Shown here: one piece after another, positions 47,531 through 57,226 of the stretch
How the letters are laid out: every line of letters starts with the position of its first letter
Numbering within the stretch: position 1 is the first letter of the stretch
Origin: Zhihengliuella halotolerans
GTDB taxonomy: Bacteria; Actinomycetota; Actinomycetes; Actinomycetales; Micrococcaceae
Reading direction: 5' to 3'
Assembly (NCBI RefSeq): GCF_004217565.1
Contig: NZ_SHLA01000001.1
Location: 2,914,001-2,978,000, forward strand
DNA length: 64,000 nucleotides
Program-made: the position numbers and the translations under genes
The notes under the pieces: model-generated
Told to the model about the DNA's origin: nothing
The model's database searches: none
What the model saw: only the letters and a program-made list of their open reading frames with translations

Positions 47531-48882
47531 CGTCCGTCCTCCCCCATCTCTGCTTCGATACTCCCACTCCCGTGCGGTTCCGGCGAGGCGGGCCCGGTGC
47601 CCCCGCCCCCGGCGGAGTGATTCTGCCCGTTCACGTGCAGGCGTGCGTCGACGACCCAGCCGCCGCTGGGCCCCGGCCCGGCGACGAATTCGCCGTCGTA
47701 GATCGCCACGCGCTCGGCGATCCCCTTCAGGCCCTGGCCGCTGCCGACCGGCGACACGCGCGTCGTCGCACCCCGGCCGTCGTCGGTGATGCGCAGGGCG
47801 ATCTCGCCGTCGACCACCGTGCAGTCGACGGCGACCCGACGCACCTCGCGTCCGTAGCGCAGCACGTTGGTCAGGGACTCCTGGATGATCCGGTAGACGG
47901 TCAGGCGCAGGCCGGCATCCTCGGGCAGCGGCGCGCCGGTATGGGTGTAGGTCAGCGGCAGCCCGGCGACCCGGAATCCCTCGAGCAGCTCGGTCAGCGA
48001 GGAGCTCGCCGGCTGGGGCGCGAGCGGGGCCTGGGAGCCGTCGCGCAGCACGCCGATCACGCGCCGCATGTCACGCAACGCGGACCGACCGGTGATCGAG
48101 AGCTCGCGCAGGACGCCCTGCGCACGGTCGGGATCCCGGCGCATCACGACGCCGGCGCCGTCGGAGAGCGCGATCATGACCGAGAGCGAGTGCGCGACGA
48201 CGTCGTGCATCTCGCGGGCGATGCGGGTGCGTTCCTCGGTCTGCGCGAGGCGCGAGACGCGCAGCCCCCAGTTAGCCAGCTCCGCCTGGTGCAGGCGGTT
48301 GCTGCGCACGGCGGACCCGATGCCGGTCGAGATGAGGTTGGCGGCGAGCAGGATCACGGCGGCGACCACGAGCGCCGTCGTGCCCTCCCCGACGTCGAGG
48401 CCGGCGTGCGGGTCGTGGCGGGTCCCCTGCAGGTGCGGCACGACCCAGAGCGCCATCATCAACACCTGCGCGCCGCTCATGAGCACCGCGAGCACGAGCA
48501 TGCGGCGGGACGAGTATTTTGTGGCCGCGGTGTAGAGCGCGAACCAGAGGCCCGTACTCAACACTCCGTGGAAGGGGTCGACGATCATGAACGCGAGCGT
48601 CGTGACGCCGATGATGGAGAGGACGACGAACGGGGCACGGCGCCGGAACCAGAGCGTGACGGCGATGCCGAGGATCACGGCCAGAGGCCAGAGCGAATGC
48701 GCGTCGGCGACCATGACGAGCGCGATCGCGTTGGAGAGCAGGTAGGCCGCCACGACCAGGCCATCGCCGATCCTGGGGTGCCGGTGCAGGTACCGCCGCA
48801 CGGGCCCGCGCCGGCGCTCGGCGAGCTCGGCGAAGCTGACCCGCACCGATTCGGCGGTGCCGCGCGCGGGGCTGTGGTCCAT
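47527..48882 (-). CDS. Sensor histidine kinase (NarL-partner, HisKA_3)
   Basis: 451 residues. About five to six membrane segments in the first half, then HisKA_3 with the phospho-His in RTRIAREMHDVVAHSLSVM near residue 235 and an ATP-binding domain with ITDDGRGATTR and GSGQGLKGIAERVAIYDG. The polar C-terminal tail is Gly/Pro-rich. It is a DesK/LiaS-like sensor; the signal is unknown. It is coupled to the response regulator by ATGA. A terminator on the far side separates it from the ABC genes. Confidence 0.94.
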   Translation of the reverse strand: MDHSPARGTAESVRVSFAELAERRRGPVRRYLHRHPRIGDGLVVAAYLLSNAIALVMVADAHSLWPLAVILGIAVTLWFRRRAPFVVLSIIGVTTLAFMIVDPFHGVLSTGLWFALYTAATKYSSRRMLVLAVLMSGAQVLMMALWVVPHLQGTRHDPHAGLDVGEGTTALVVAAVILLAANLISTGIGSAVRSNRLHQAELANWGLRVSRLAQTEERTRIAREMHDVVAHSLSVMIALSDGAGVVMRRDPDRAQGVLRELSITGRSALRDMRRVIGVLRDGSQAPLAPQPASSSLTELLEGFRVAGLPLTYTHTGAPLPEDAGLRLTVYRIIQESLTNVLRYGREVRRVAVDCTVVDGEIALRITDDGRGATTRVSPVGSGQGLKGIAERVAIYDGEFVAGPGPSGGWVVDARLHVNGQNHSAGGGGTGPASPEPHGSGSIEAEMGEDGR

Positions 48883-48929
48883 AGCACGATCCTACCGCGA
48901 AAACACAGGGTGTTTGGAATAAAAAAAGG

Positions 48930-48971
48930 GCGTTCGCCGGGGCAGCCGTTCGTTTCTGCCCCGGCGAACGC
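48930..48971 (-). terminator. Intrinsic terminator of the ABC-2 operon
   Basis: Arms 48930-48944 and 48957-48971 pair perfectly over 15 bp. On the minus strand the stem is followed by TTTTTTT (48921-48927), 4 bases past the ABC permease stop at 48975. It is a textbook intrinsic terminator. Confidence 0.92.
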
Positions 48972-48974
48972 GGT

Positions 48975-49850
48975 CTAGATGTCGCGGTGGCGCAGGAGCG
49001 CGCCAGCCGCGAGGATCGGGAGGAGCGTCCAGCCACCAAGGGTGAGCCAGCCCTGCCAGGGCTCGAGCGACGGCTGCATGCCCATCGCCTCGGCCTCGGC
49101 CGGGTCAAGTCCGGTGCCCGAAACCGCCGCGTACGCCGCGTCCGGCAGGTAGGTCGCCATCGTGTTCAGCAGATCGCTCGGGACCATGGTCAGGACCGTC
49201 GGCAGCACGAAGAGCAGCGCCGCGAGGATCACAATGCCCCCGGCCGCGTTGCGCAGCAGGATCCCCAACGCGAGGCCGATCAGCGCCACGGCCGCCAGGT
49301 AGGCCGTCGTCGTCCAGAGTCCTTGCAGGCTCTCCGCGTCCCACATCTCGAAGCCGAGCTCGTAGCTCTCAGCGATCGGCCAAACCGAGGCGGCCGAAAT
49401 CAGGGCGCCGACGGCCGTGACGACGGCGACTGCTACGGCGAGGACAACAATCTTCGCGCCGAGCACGCTCAGACGGCGCGGGACAGCGGTGAACGTCGTG
49501 CGGGCCATACCCGTCGTGAACTCGCTGCTGCCGATGATGACGCCGAGTGAACCGACGATCAGCTGCGCGAAGCCGACCCCTGCGAACACCGTCATGGCAG
49601 CCGTCATGGTCGGAACTCCGGCCATCTCAGGGTCGTCGGCGGCCATCTCGGACATGCTGCCGGTCAGGAAAGCCATGAGGACGGCGAGGCCGACCATCAC
49701 GACGATCGTGCAGAGCATCAGGACCAACGGTGAAGGGATCGTGAGGAACTTGAGGGTCTCCGAGCGCACCACGCGCAGGAAACTCGTGGGGTGCGCCACG
49801 CCGCGCCCGCGGTCGCGGTTCCGCAGCGGCTTGTCGGCGGTGACGGTCAT
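48975..49850 (-). CDS. ABC-2 type transporter permease
   Basis: 291 residues with six predicted membrane helices. The first contains LVLMLCTIVVMVGLAVLMAF, followed by a short exoloop (MSEMAADDPEMAG). VGSLGVIIGSSEFTTGMART near residue 105 is typical of ABC-2 permeases. The last two helices flank a large exoloop (DAAYAAVSGTGLDPAEAEAM). It overlaps the ATPase gene by ATGA. The substrate is unknown; such pairs next to a NarL-type system often export antimicrobials. Confidence 0.92.
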   Translation of the reverse strand: MTVTADKPLRNRDRGRGVAHPTSFLRVVRSETLKFLTIPSPLVLMLCTIVVMVGLAVLMAFLTGSMSEMAADDPEMAGVPTMTAAMTVFAGVGFAQLIVGSLGVIIGSSEFTTGMARTTFTAVPRRLSVLGAKIVVLAVAVAVVTAVGALISAASVWPIAESYELGFEMWDAESLQGLWTTTAYLAAVALIGLALGILLRNAAGGIVILAALLFVLPTVLTMVPSDLLNTMATYLPDAAYAAVSGTGLDPAEAEAMGMQPSLEPWQGWLTLGGWTLLPILAAGALLRHRDI

Positions 49851-50758
49851 GCGATCCCTCCGGAGACGTATTCGACCTCGGCCTTGGTCAGTTCCATGTA
49901 GGCGTCCTCCAGGCTGGAAGAGCGCGGGGTGAGCTCGTAGATCAGGATCCGGGCCTCGAGCGCCGCGGCGGCGATCTCGCGCGGCGGCAGTCCCAGGACC
50001 TCGAGGGTGTTGGGCGCGGTCACGGTGCAGCGCACGCCGTCGGCGGCGAGCGTGCGCAAGAGCGCCTCGACGTCGTCGGTCCGCACGAGCGAGACCTGCT
50101 CCTCGGTGGAGGCGAGGACGTCCTCGATACTGGCGTCGGCGAGGATGCGCCCGCGGCCGATCACGATCAGGTGGTGGGCGGTCTGTGCCATCTCGCTCAT
50201 CAGGTGAGAGGACAGGAAGACCGTCCGCCCCTCGGAGGCGAGGTGGCGGGAGAGGTTGCGCACCCAGAGCACACCCTCGGGGTCGAGCCCGTTAACCGGC
50301 TCGTCGAGGATCAGCGTCTGCGGGTCGCCGAGCAGCGCGGCCGCGATGCCGAGGCGCTGGCCCATGCCGAGCGAGAATCCGCCGACGCGCTTTCGCGCCA
50401 CGGAGCCGAGCCCGGTCAGCTCGATCACCTCGTCGACGCGCTTGGTCGAAATGCCGTGCGTCGCGGCGATCACGCGCAGGTGGTTCCGTGCGCTGCGGGA
50501 CTTGTGCACCCCCTTGGCCTCGAGCAGCGCGGCGGCGACGCCCAGCGGCGCAGCGTGCTGCGCGAGCCGCTTGCCGCCCACAGTGGCCGTGCCGCTCGAG
50601 GGCGTATCGAGACCCATGATCATCCGCATGGTCGTCGACTTGCCCGCGCCGTTCGGCCCGAGGAACCCGGTCACGCGGCCTGGCTGGACGGTGAAGGTCA
50701 CGTTGTCGACGGCACGCTTGCTGCCGTAGTCCTTGGTGAGCCCTTGTACTTCGATCAT
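49847..50758 (-). CDS. ABC transporter ATP-binding protein
   Basis: 303 residues. Walker A GPNGAGKST near residue 37, signature FSLGMGQRLGIA near 130, and Walker B TLILDEPVNGLDPEG near 155 with the catalytic Glu, then the H-loop SSHLMSEM. A C-terminal domain (about 215-303) follows. ATG 50758 has GGAG 4 bases upstream and is preferred to an in-frame GTG. First gene of the ABC-2 pair. Confidence 0.95.
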   Translation of the reverse strand: MIEVQGLTKDYGSKRAVDNVTFTVQPGRVTGFLGPNGAGKSTTMRMIMGLDTPSSGTATVGGKRLAQHAAPLGVAAALLEAKGVHKSRSARNHLRVIAATHGISTKRVDEVIELTGLGSVARKRVGGFSLGMGQRLGIAAALLGDPQTLILDEPVNGLDPEGVLWVRNLSRHLASEGRTVFLSSHLMSEMAQTAHHLIVIGRGRILADASIEDVLASTEEQVSLVRTDDVEALLRTLAADGVRCTVTAPNTLEVLGLPPREIAAAALEARILIYELTPRSSSLEDAYMELTKAEVEYVSGGIA

Positions 50759-50836
50759 GCTCTCCACCCTAGGCGCGGTTCGGCTCGCGCGCGCCGCCCT
50801 TCCGGATGATCTTTCGCCCCCGCCGGCCGGCTCGCC

Positions 50837-52414
50837 TCAGCCCTGAGGAGGATACGCGTCGGCGATCGCGGCGCGCGCGGCGAGGTGACCGGCCATGCCG
50901 TGCACGGCCGGCCCGGGCGCCGCCGAGCTCGAGGCGAGGTAGACGCCCGGCACGGGAGTGCGCCACGGCGCCCCTGACAGTGTGGGGCGGGAGAAGACCG
51001 GGCGGGCGAGCATTCCGCGCAGGTCGACGGCACCGCCGGTGATGTCCCCGCCGACGAGTGCGGGGTTCTCCCGCTCGAGCTGTCGCGGGCCCTGCGCCCA
51101 GGAGCGCACGATCGTGTCCCGGAAGCCGGGTGCGCTGCGCTCGACCTGCCCGACCACTGCGTCGATCACCGCCGCTTCTCCCCCGATCTCGGCCAGCTCG
51201 ACACCGTGTGGGACGTGTGTGTACGCCCAGACCACGTGCTGTCCGGCCGGCGCGCGGGCGGGGTCGAAGCGGCTCGGCTGGCTGAGCAGCACGTACGGGT
51301 TCGCCGGATCGAAGCGCCGACTCGAGGCCCGCTCCCCTGCGACGATCTCGGCCGCGGACCCGCCGAGGTGCACGGTCCCGGCTGCGTCCAGCCGAGGGTC
51401 GGCCCACGGGATGGGGGCGTTGGTCAGCAGGTGCACGACGGCGCTGCCGGGCCCCCGGCGGGTGTCTCGCAGGGCGGCGCGGTACCGTTCGGGCATCCGA
51501 GCCACGGCGGAGGCGACGTGTTCGGCGGAGGTCGCGAAGAGGACGATCGGCTCGTCGAGCTCTGCCCTGTCGGCCACCGGGTGCCCGAGCTCGAGCCACG
51601 CACGACCGCGGCCGTTCGCCGGCGCGCGGGCCGCCCCGCCGGCGGACTCCTCGGCCCGGGGTCGCGGCGTGCCGGCCAGCGCGGCGTCGATCATCGCCGC
51701 GAGGGCCGCGGTGATCGCCCCGGATCCGCCCCTCGGGATGGGCCAGCCGTGATGGGCGAGCGCGCCGAGGAACAGCCCGGCCCCCTGGGCCGCGGGTCCG
51801 CATGAACCGCCGGGCATATGTCCGCGCAGCCCGGCGAGTACCGCGGATACCGCTTCCGGCATGTATCGATTCGGCAGGCCCGCTGCAACGGCCGAGCTGC
51901 CTGCGGCGGCGGCGAGCGTGGCGACGCCGAGGCGCACGGCCGCCGTCGTGCCGGAGAACGTCGGCGGGGCGAGCGCAGGCGGAACGGGCAACAGCGGCCG
52001 CAGCAGCAGCTCGCCCAGCGCCACTCCGCGATGGGCGAGCGGCGCGATGAGGCGCCGGTAGGCGGCCGCGTCCGCGCGTGAGTGCTGTTCGAGCCCGGCG
52101 AGCGTGCGTTCGAGCGAGCGCCAGATCAGGGCGGTTTCGCCCCCGGGCAGCGGATGCGCGTAGGAGAGGTCCGGGACGGCGAAGTCGACGGCGTCGGCGA
52201 GGCCGATCGCGCGGAAGAACGGCGAGACCAGGGCGGTCGGGTGCACGGCCGAGCCCGTGTCGTGCAGCGCGCCGTCGACGCGGATCGTGGACGCGGCGCC
52301 GCCGAGATGCTCGGCGGCCTCGTAGACGCGCACGCTCAGCCCGGCGCGAGCGAGCGTCAAGGCTGCGGAGAGCCCGTTGGGTCCCGATCCGACGACGGCG
52401 GCGTCCGCGGTCAC
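50837..52414 (-). CDS. CrtI-like FAD-dependent oxidoreductase
   Basis: 525 residues. The N-terminal FAD motif AAVVGSGPNGLSAALTLARAG and VYEAAEHLGGAAST are those of phytoene-desaturase-like and NAD(P)/FAD oxidoreductases. HDTGSAVHPTALVSPFFRAI follows. The C-terminal GVYLASSSAAPGPAVHGMAG closes the FAD site. It is of the COG1233 type, whose members act on carotenoids, retinoids or other lipids. GTG 52414 overlaps the GT87-like stop by GTGA. No other carotenoid genes are near, so phytoene is not the assured substrate. Confidence 0.88.
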   Translation of the reverse strand: MTADAAVVGSGPNGLSAALTLARAGLSVRVYEAAEHLGGAASTIRVDGALHDTGSAVHPTALVSPFFRAIGLADAVDFAVPDLSYAHPLPGGETALIWRSLERTLAGLEQHSRADAAAYRRLIAPLAHRGVALGELLLRPLLPVPPALAPPTFSGTTAAVRLGVATLAAAAGSSAVAAGLPNRYMPEAVSAVLAGLRGHMPGGSCGPAAQGAGLFLGALAHHGWPIPRGGSGAITAALAAMIDAALAGTPRPRAEESAGGAARAPANGRGRAWLELGHPVADRAELDEPIVLFATSAEHVASAVARMPERYRAALRDTRRGPGSAVVHLLTNAPIPWADPRLDAAGTVHLGGSAAEIVAGERASSRRFDPANPYVLLSQPSRFDPARAPAGQHVVWAYTHVPHGVELAEIGGEAAVIDAVVGQVERSAPGFRDTIVRSWAQGPRQLERENPALVGGDITGGAVDLRGMLARPVFSRPTLSGAPWRTPVPGVYLASSSAAPGPAVHGMAGHLAARAAIADAYPPQG

Positions 52415-53865
52415 GACTCGTGCGACCCGTCTCCCCGGCGAGAGGTTGCGGCGCGCGTGAGGGTCGAGCGCAGGCGCTCGATCCAGGCCGCATCCCCGGC
52501 GCCGGCGAAGGCGCCGCCTGTCGGGTCGTCCTGGCCCACGCGCCGCACGGGGTCCGCGTGCGGGTCCCACATGCTGTGCACCACTCGGCCCATGAGATAG
52601 AGGACCATGCCCATGTGGGCGAACACGGCGAGCACGTAGGCGGCCGGGGCGAGCGCGTGCTGCGCGTCCAGGTCGGCGGTCATCTGGTAGAGGAAGGCCC
52701 AGATCGCGAAGAAGTGCAGGACTTCCACGAGCTGCCACACCAGGAAGTCCCGCCACCGGGGCCAGGCCAGGGCGACGAGCGGGATCAACCAGATCACGAA
52801 CTGCGGCGAGTAGACCTTGTTGAAGAGGACGAAGGACGCCACGATCAGGAACACGAGTTGAATCAGGCGGGGGCGCTGCGGGGCGATGACCCCGAGGACG
52901 GCGATGCCCGCGCAGCAGAGGAGGAACGCGAGAAACCCGGCCGTGTTGATGGTCTCCGCGCTCAGCCCTCCGGCCCCGACCGCGTCGGCGATCGTGTTCC
53001 AGGCGTGCCAGAGCGAGGACCAGCCGGCCTCCCGCTCGCGCGTGAACGTCCAGAAGACCTTCCACCCCTCGAAGCTCACGAGCATCGCGGGCAGGTTCAC
53101 GGCGATCCATGCGGCGGCGGCCGCGGCCGTCGTCGTGCCGAACGCGCGCCAGCGTCCCGTGCGCAGGGCGAGGACGACGACGGCCCCGAGGAACAGGATG
53201 GGGAAGAGTTTGGTGGCCGTGCCGACGCCGATGAGCACCCCGGCGAGCACGGTCCGATTCCGGGAGAACGCGAGCACCGCGCCGGCCAGCGCGGCGACGG
53301 CCCAAATGTCCCAGTTGATCGTCGAGGCCAGAATCATGCCCGGCGCGATCGCGACCATCGCCGCGTCCCACGGGCGCCGCCCGGCGGAGCGGGAGGTCAT
53401 AAGCACGACGGCGATCCACAGCGCCGCGATCAGCAGCACGTTGAGGTCGAAGTACGCGAGGGAACGGTTGTAGTCGCCCGGGACGATCGGCAGCGCCGTG
53501 ATCGAGGCGACGAACGACATCAGCACCGGGTACTCGAAGTTCGCGCCCGCGACGAATGGCGCGAACGGGTTCTCAGCGAACCCGCGGGCGTGGAAGAGCG
53601 GCGGCAGATCCGAGTAGCAGGCCCACACGTAGGGGTTCACGCCGCCCCAGCCGCCCACGCGGCACGCGTTCTTTGCCGCGACGGCGGCGAGGGCCCCGAT
53701 GATCGTCAGCGCGACGAGCACGCGCTCGAGGGTGAAGAAGCCGGGCTCGGTGCGGCCGGGCTCGGTGTGCCGGCCGAGCGGTCCGCCGAGCACTTCGGTG
53801 AAGCGGCGCAGGAGCGGGTCCTCGCGCGACGGGACCGTGATGCGCTTCGGCGTTCGTGGGGCCAT
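52411..53865 (-). CDS. GT87-like integral membrane glycosyltransferase
   Basis: 484 residues with about 11 predicted membrane helices. A large loop after the first helix (PYVWACYSDLPPLFHARGF, ENPFAPFVAGANFEYPVLM) holds the acidic residues expected in GT-C/GT87 enzymes. TATKLFPILFLGA and NKVYSPQFVIWLIPLV are typical of this group. It would use a polyprenyl-linked sugar donor outside the membrane. The start is uncertain: ATG 53865 has no good ribosome site. It overlaps the CrtI-like gene by GTGA. Confidence 0.8.
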   Translation of the reverse strand: MAPRTPKRITVPSREDPLLRRFTEVLGGPLGRHTEPGRTEPGFFTLERVLVALTIIGALAAVAAKNACRVGGWGGVNPYVWACYSDLPPLFHARGFAENPFAPFVAGANFEYPVLMSFVASITALPIVPGDYNRSLAYFDLNVLLIAALWIAVVLMTSRSAGRRPWDAAMVAIAPGMILASTINWDIWAVAALAGAVLAFSRNRTVLAGVLIGVGTATKLFPILFLGAVVVLALRTGRWRAFGTTTAAAAAAWIAVNLPAMLVSFEGWKVFWTFTREREAGWSSLWHAWNTIADAVGAGGLSAETINTAGFLAFLLCCAGIAVLGVIAPQRPRLIQLVFLIVASFVLFNKVYSPQFVIWLIPLVALAWPRWRDFLVWQLVEVLHFFAIWAFLYQMTADLDAQHALAPAAYVLAVFAHMGMVLYLMGRVVHSMWDPHADPVRRVGQDDPTGGAFAGAGDAAWIERLRSTLTRAATSRRGDGSHES

Positions 53866-53921
53866 GCAAGACACCCTAGCGCCCGGGTGCCGTACGCGGG
53901 AAAGCGCCGACTACGGCGGCG

Positions 53922-54884
53922 TCAGCGGTGGGTGCGCGCCAGGTCTCCAGCGCCGACCAGGCCGGCCGCAGCGCCCAGCTGCGCGCGGGCCACCCGGGCG
54001 AAGGGCCGGTACCCGCGGCCGCTGAGCGATTTGCGGTAGCTCGCTTCCGCGGTCTCGATGAGCTCGGGAGAGGCCGAGCCGAGGCCCCCGCCGATCACGA
54101 ACACGCCGGGGTCCAGCACCGCGGCGAGGTTGGCCAGTCCGAGACCGAGCCATTCGCCCATCTCGACGATGAGGTCAGCGCAGGCGGGATCTCCCTCGGC
54201 CGCCAGCCGGGTGACGAGGGCACCCGTCACGAGTGCCGGATCGTCGTCGACGGCGGCGCGCAGGGCGTGCGCGACGGGCGACTTGGCGGCGACGAGCCCG
54301 CGGCCCTCGCGACCGAGCGCGTTGCCGGAGGCGTACTGCTCCCAGCAGCCGCGGTTTCCGCACGCGCAGCGATGACCGCCGGGGACGATGCTCTGGTGTC
54401 CGAACTCCCCGGCGACGCCGAACCGGCCGCGGCGCAGTTCTCCACCCATGACGATCGCCCCGCCGATCCCGGTGCCGAGCGTCAGGCAGACGACGTGGCT
54501 CTCGCCGCGCGCCGCGCCGAACCGGTACTCCGCCCAGGCGGCCGCGTCGGCGTCGTTCGTGAGCATGACCGGGCGGGAGAGCGCCTCCTCGAGGCGGGCC
54601 TGCAGCGGCTCGTTGCGCCACGCCAGGTGCGGGCTGAAGAGCACCTCGCTGCCGTCGAGGTTCATCCACCCGGCGGCGCCCACCCCGACGGGGGCGTCGG
54701 GGGCGTCGGCGCCCAGCTCGCGGACGACGTCGACGACGGCGGCCTCGACTGCGACGGCGTCGTGGCGCGGGGTCTCGCGGCGGACCTCGCGCACGATCCG
54801 ACCGTCGTGGTCGATGAGTCCGGCGGCGATCTTGGTGCCGCCGATGTCGATGCCGATCGCCGGCTCGGGTGCGTGCTCAGACAT
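53922..54884 (-). CDS. ROK-family sugar kinase, probable glucokinase
   Basis: 320 residues. The ATP site IGIDIGGTKIAAGLID is near the N-terminus and LTLGTGIGGAIVMGGEL in the middle. The zinc motif CACGNRGCWEQYASGNALGR follows. Catalytic Asp in LTNDADAAAWAEYRFG is present. No N-terminal DNA-binding domain, so it is a kinase and not a ROK repressor. It is divergent from ino1, so glucose-6-phosphate produced here could supply inositol phosphate synthesis. Confidence 0.92.
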   Translation of the reverse strand: MSEHAPEPAIGIDIGGTKIAAGLIDHDGRIVREVRRETPRHDAVAVEAAVVDVVRELGADAPDAPVGVGAAGWMNLDGSEVLFSPHLAWRNEPLQARLEEALSRPVMLTNDADAAAWAEYRFGAARGESHVVCLTLGTGIGGAIVMGGELRRGRFGVAGEFGHQSIVPGGHRCACGNRGCWEQYASGNALGREGRGLVAAKSPVAHALRAAVDDDPALVTGALVTRLAAEGDPACADLIVEMGEWLGLGLANLAAVLDPGVFVIGGGLGSASPELIETAEASYRKSLSGRGYRPFARVARAQLGAAAGLVGAGDLARTHR

Positions 54885-54949
54885 GCGTTCCAGCGTAGCC
54901 GTCCCGGCCGCACGGGCGCGCGCGGGAATACCCGGGCGGCTCCGTCACT

Positions 54950-54955
54950 TAGACT
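54950..54955 (+). promoter_or_regulatory. -10 element of ino1
   Basis: TAGACT, matching the TAnnnT pattern; start of transcription is expected about 7 bases later, giving a leader of about 87 bases before the ino1 TTG. Confidence 0.4.
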
Positions 54956-55048
54956 CGTAGGAGTTTTGCCGCGCCCTCCGTTCTGCGATGCGCGGCCGCT
55001 TCCGCGTGAAGATGATCCCCCGCAGTACATGAGTTTCTAGGAGTCGAG

Positions 55049-56140
55049 TTGTCGGGTAACCCCATCCGGGTCGCAATCGTAGGCGTGGGCAACTGCGCCG
55101 CTTCGCTGGTTCAAGGCGTCGAGTACTACAAGGACGCCGCGCCGGAGAGCACCGTGCCCGGCCTGATGCACGTGCAGTTCGGCGATTACCACGTGAACGA
55201 CGTCGAGTTCGCGGCAGCGTTCGACGTCGACGGCAAGAAAGTCGGCATGGACCTGGCCGACGCCATCGGCGCGTCCGAGAACAATACGATCAAGATCGCA
55301 GACGTGCCCGTGACCGGCGTCAACGTGCAGCGCGGCCCGACCCTCGACGGCCTGGGCAAGTACTACAGCGAGACGATCGACGAGTCCGCTGCGGAACCGG
55401 TCGACGTCGTGCAGGCCCTCAAGGACGCCCGCGTCGACGTCATGGTCTGCTACCTGCCGGTCGGTTCGGAAGACGCCGCGAAGTTCTACGCGCAGTGCGC
55501 GATCGACGCCGGCGTGGCCTTCGTCAACGCCCTCCCGGTGTTCATCGCCGGCACGAAGGAGTGGGCGGACAAGTTCACCGCGGCCGGAGTGCCGATCGTC
55601 GGCGACGACATCAAGTCCCAGATCGGGGCCACCATCACCCACCGCGTGATGGCCAAGCTGTTCGAGGACCGCGGCGTGACCTTGGACCGAACGTACCAGC
55701 TGAACGTCGGCGGCAACATGGACTTCAAGAACATGCTCGAACGCGAGCGCCTGGAGTCGAAGAAGACGTCCAAGACGCAGGCCGTCACGTCCAACCTCAA
55801 GGGCGAGCTGGCCGACAAGCTCGACGACCGCAACGTGCACATCGGCCCGTCCGACTACGTAGCGTGGCTCGACGACCGCAAGTGGGCGTTCGTGCGACTC
55901 GAGGGCCGCAACTTCGGCGACGCCCCGGTCTCGCTCGAGTACAAGCTGGAGGTCTGGGACTCCCCGAACTCCGCCGGCGTCATCATCGACGCCGTGCGCG
56001 CCGCCAAGATCGCCAAGGACCGCGGCATCGGCGGTCCGATCCTCTCCGCGTCGAGTTACTTCATGAAGTCCCCGCCCGAGCAGTACGACGACGACACCGC
56101 GCGCAACAAGGTTGAGGCCTTCATCCGCGGCGACGCCTAA
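55049..56140 (+). CDS. ino1: Myo-inositol-1-phosphate synthase
   Basis: 363 residues of the actinobacterial-type enzyme, converting glucose-6-phosphate to inositol-1-phosphate for phosphatidylinositol and mycothiol. NAD motif [18 protein letters not shown] is near the N-terminus, with [27 protein letters not shown] and Lys-rich [15 protein letters not shown] in the active site. TTG 55049 has AGGAG 6 bases upstream. A 14-bp terminator follows. Confidence 0.96.
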   Translation: MSGNPIRVAIVGVGNCAASLVQGVEYYKDAAPESTVPGLMHVQFGDYHVNDVEFAAAFDVDGKKVGMDLADAIGASENNTIKIADVPVTGVNVQRGPTLDGLGKYYSETIDESAAEPVDVVQALKDARVDVMVCYLPVGSEDAAKFYAQCAIDAGVAFVNALPVFIAGTKEWADKFTAAGVPIVGDDIKSQIGATITHRVMAKLFEDRGVTLDRTYQLNVGGNMDFKNMLERERLESKKTSKTQAVTSNLKGELADKLDDRNVHIGPSDYVAWLDDRKWAFVRLEGRNFGDAPVSLEYKLEVWDSPNSAGVIIDAVRAAKIAKDRGIGGPILSASSYFMKSPPEQYDDDTARNKVEAFIRGDA

Positions 56141-56194
56141 CGCCGGCTCCGCCCGAGTTCGGCCGCACGCGGTCCTGCATCACGCAGCGACACA

Positions 56195-56225
56195 CGAAAT
56201 GCCTCCCCACCGGGGAGGCATTTCG
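56195..56225 (+). terminator. Terminator after ino1
   Basis: Arms CGAAATGCCTCCCC (56195-56208) and GGGGAGGCATTTCG (56212-56225) pair perfectly with a 3-base loop, 54 bases after the ino1 stop. It also lies 26 bases from the stop of the convergent HAAS-domain gene. Confidence 0.85.
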
Positions 56226-56250
56226 CGTTGAGAGGCGGAACGCGCCCGTT

Positions 56251-57225
56251 TCAGCCCTCCGCTACGTCGACGCCGCGTGCACGCGCTGTCTTCCTCCATC
56301 CGTCGACGATGTCCCAGACGCTGATGCCCACGATGGCGAATCCCGTGACGATTCCGAGAACGTCGAAAGTGTCACGTTCGACTCCGTGCTGCGCCTCGGC
56401 GTACGCGATGACTTCGGAATTGATCAGCTGGTCGTTGCCCAGAAGCGTCACGAGGATGCTCATGATGAGCACGGCCAGGATCGTGTTCATCACGGCGAGG
56501 TCCGTGGTCCACCGTTTGCGCGCGTACAGCGCGATCGCCAGCGCCGCCTCGAACCCCATCAAGACGAGTAGGCTACCGATCCACCAGGGCCAGAGGGCTG
56601 GGTTCAGGATCGGGAGAGCCTGACCGTCTCCTGAGATGAGCCCTCGAAAGTGGTCCCAGAAAACTGCGCCGGTTGCCAGCGCCAGGAAAGCCAGAGAGGC
56701 GATGAGCTCCCCTTTTCCAGCCCCGTCGACTGACGGTTCGGGCAACTGGCCCACATCCCAGTCCGTTCCGGTGTCCGCGCCAGTGCGTTCCAGCATGACG
56801 AAGACGAGAGTCACCCAGAAGCACAGGTGGACGACTGTCGATGCGCCGACGGCGGCGACCTCGCCGATGGTCTGGCCCACGGACGCACCGGCCAGGGTCT
56901 GTGCCAGCGCCACACCGCCGACGACGCAGAGGGGAACAATGATCAGGAGCGTCTTCAGGAGCCGCAGCCATGTCAGGTAGTACCGGGGGCCGAGCAAGTG
57001 CAAGGGTCGGTCCGCGTAGCCGGCGGCCAGAATGTCGGGGTCCCCGAGTTCGGTGAGCACTGCGCGTTCCGCGGCCTCACGTGATTCCCCGTGTTCGAGC
57101 CGCGCTTCGATCGCATCGGCGATCGAAGCCTGCAACTCGGATCGAACGTCCTCTTGCGCCGCGGGCTTGAGACTCCTCACCGTGGCGCTGACGTACCTCT
57201 CGGTCAGTGGCGTCGGGGTGCTCAT
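56251..57225 (-). CDS. HAAS-domain membrane protein (permease prefix type)
   Basis: 324 residues. The cytosolic N-terminus (TERYVSATVRSLKPAAQEDV, then REAAERAVLTELGDPDILAAGY) is a HAAS-type signalling domain usually found beside PadR regulators. It is followed by about seven membrane helices, the first LLKTLLIIVPLCVVGGVALA. It starts 1 base after the PadR gene, so the two are coupled. Role unknown; envelope stress or transporter control is the usual guess for such pairs. Confidence 0.85.
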   Translation of the reverse strand: MSTPTPLTERYVSATVRSLKPAAQEDVRSELQASIADAIEARLEHGESREAAERAVLTELGDPDILAAGYADRPLHLLGPRYYLTWLRLLKTLLIIVPLCVVGGVALAQTLAGASVGQTIGEVAAVGASTVVHLCFWVTLVFVMLERTGADTGTDWDVGQLPEPSVDGAGKGELIASLAFLALATGAVFWDHFRGLISGDGQALPILNPALWPWWIGSLLVLMGFEAALAIALYARKRWTTDLAVMNTILAVLIMSILVTLLGNDQLINSEVIAYAEAQHGVERDTFDVLGIVTGFAIVGISVWDIVDGWRKTARARGVDVAEG

Positions 57226-57226
57226 A

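Noticed and set aside
50837-53419. 860-codon reading of the CrtI-like gene
   Set aside because: The first third overlaps the GT87-like gene out of frame and has no homology. The FAD motif begins right after GTG 52414.
52078-54039. 653-codon plus-strand open frame
   Set aside because: Antisense of the CrtI-like and GT87-like genes. Strong homology and overlapping stops support the minus-strand genes.
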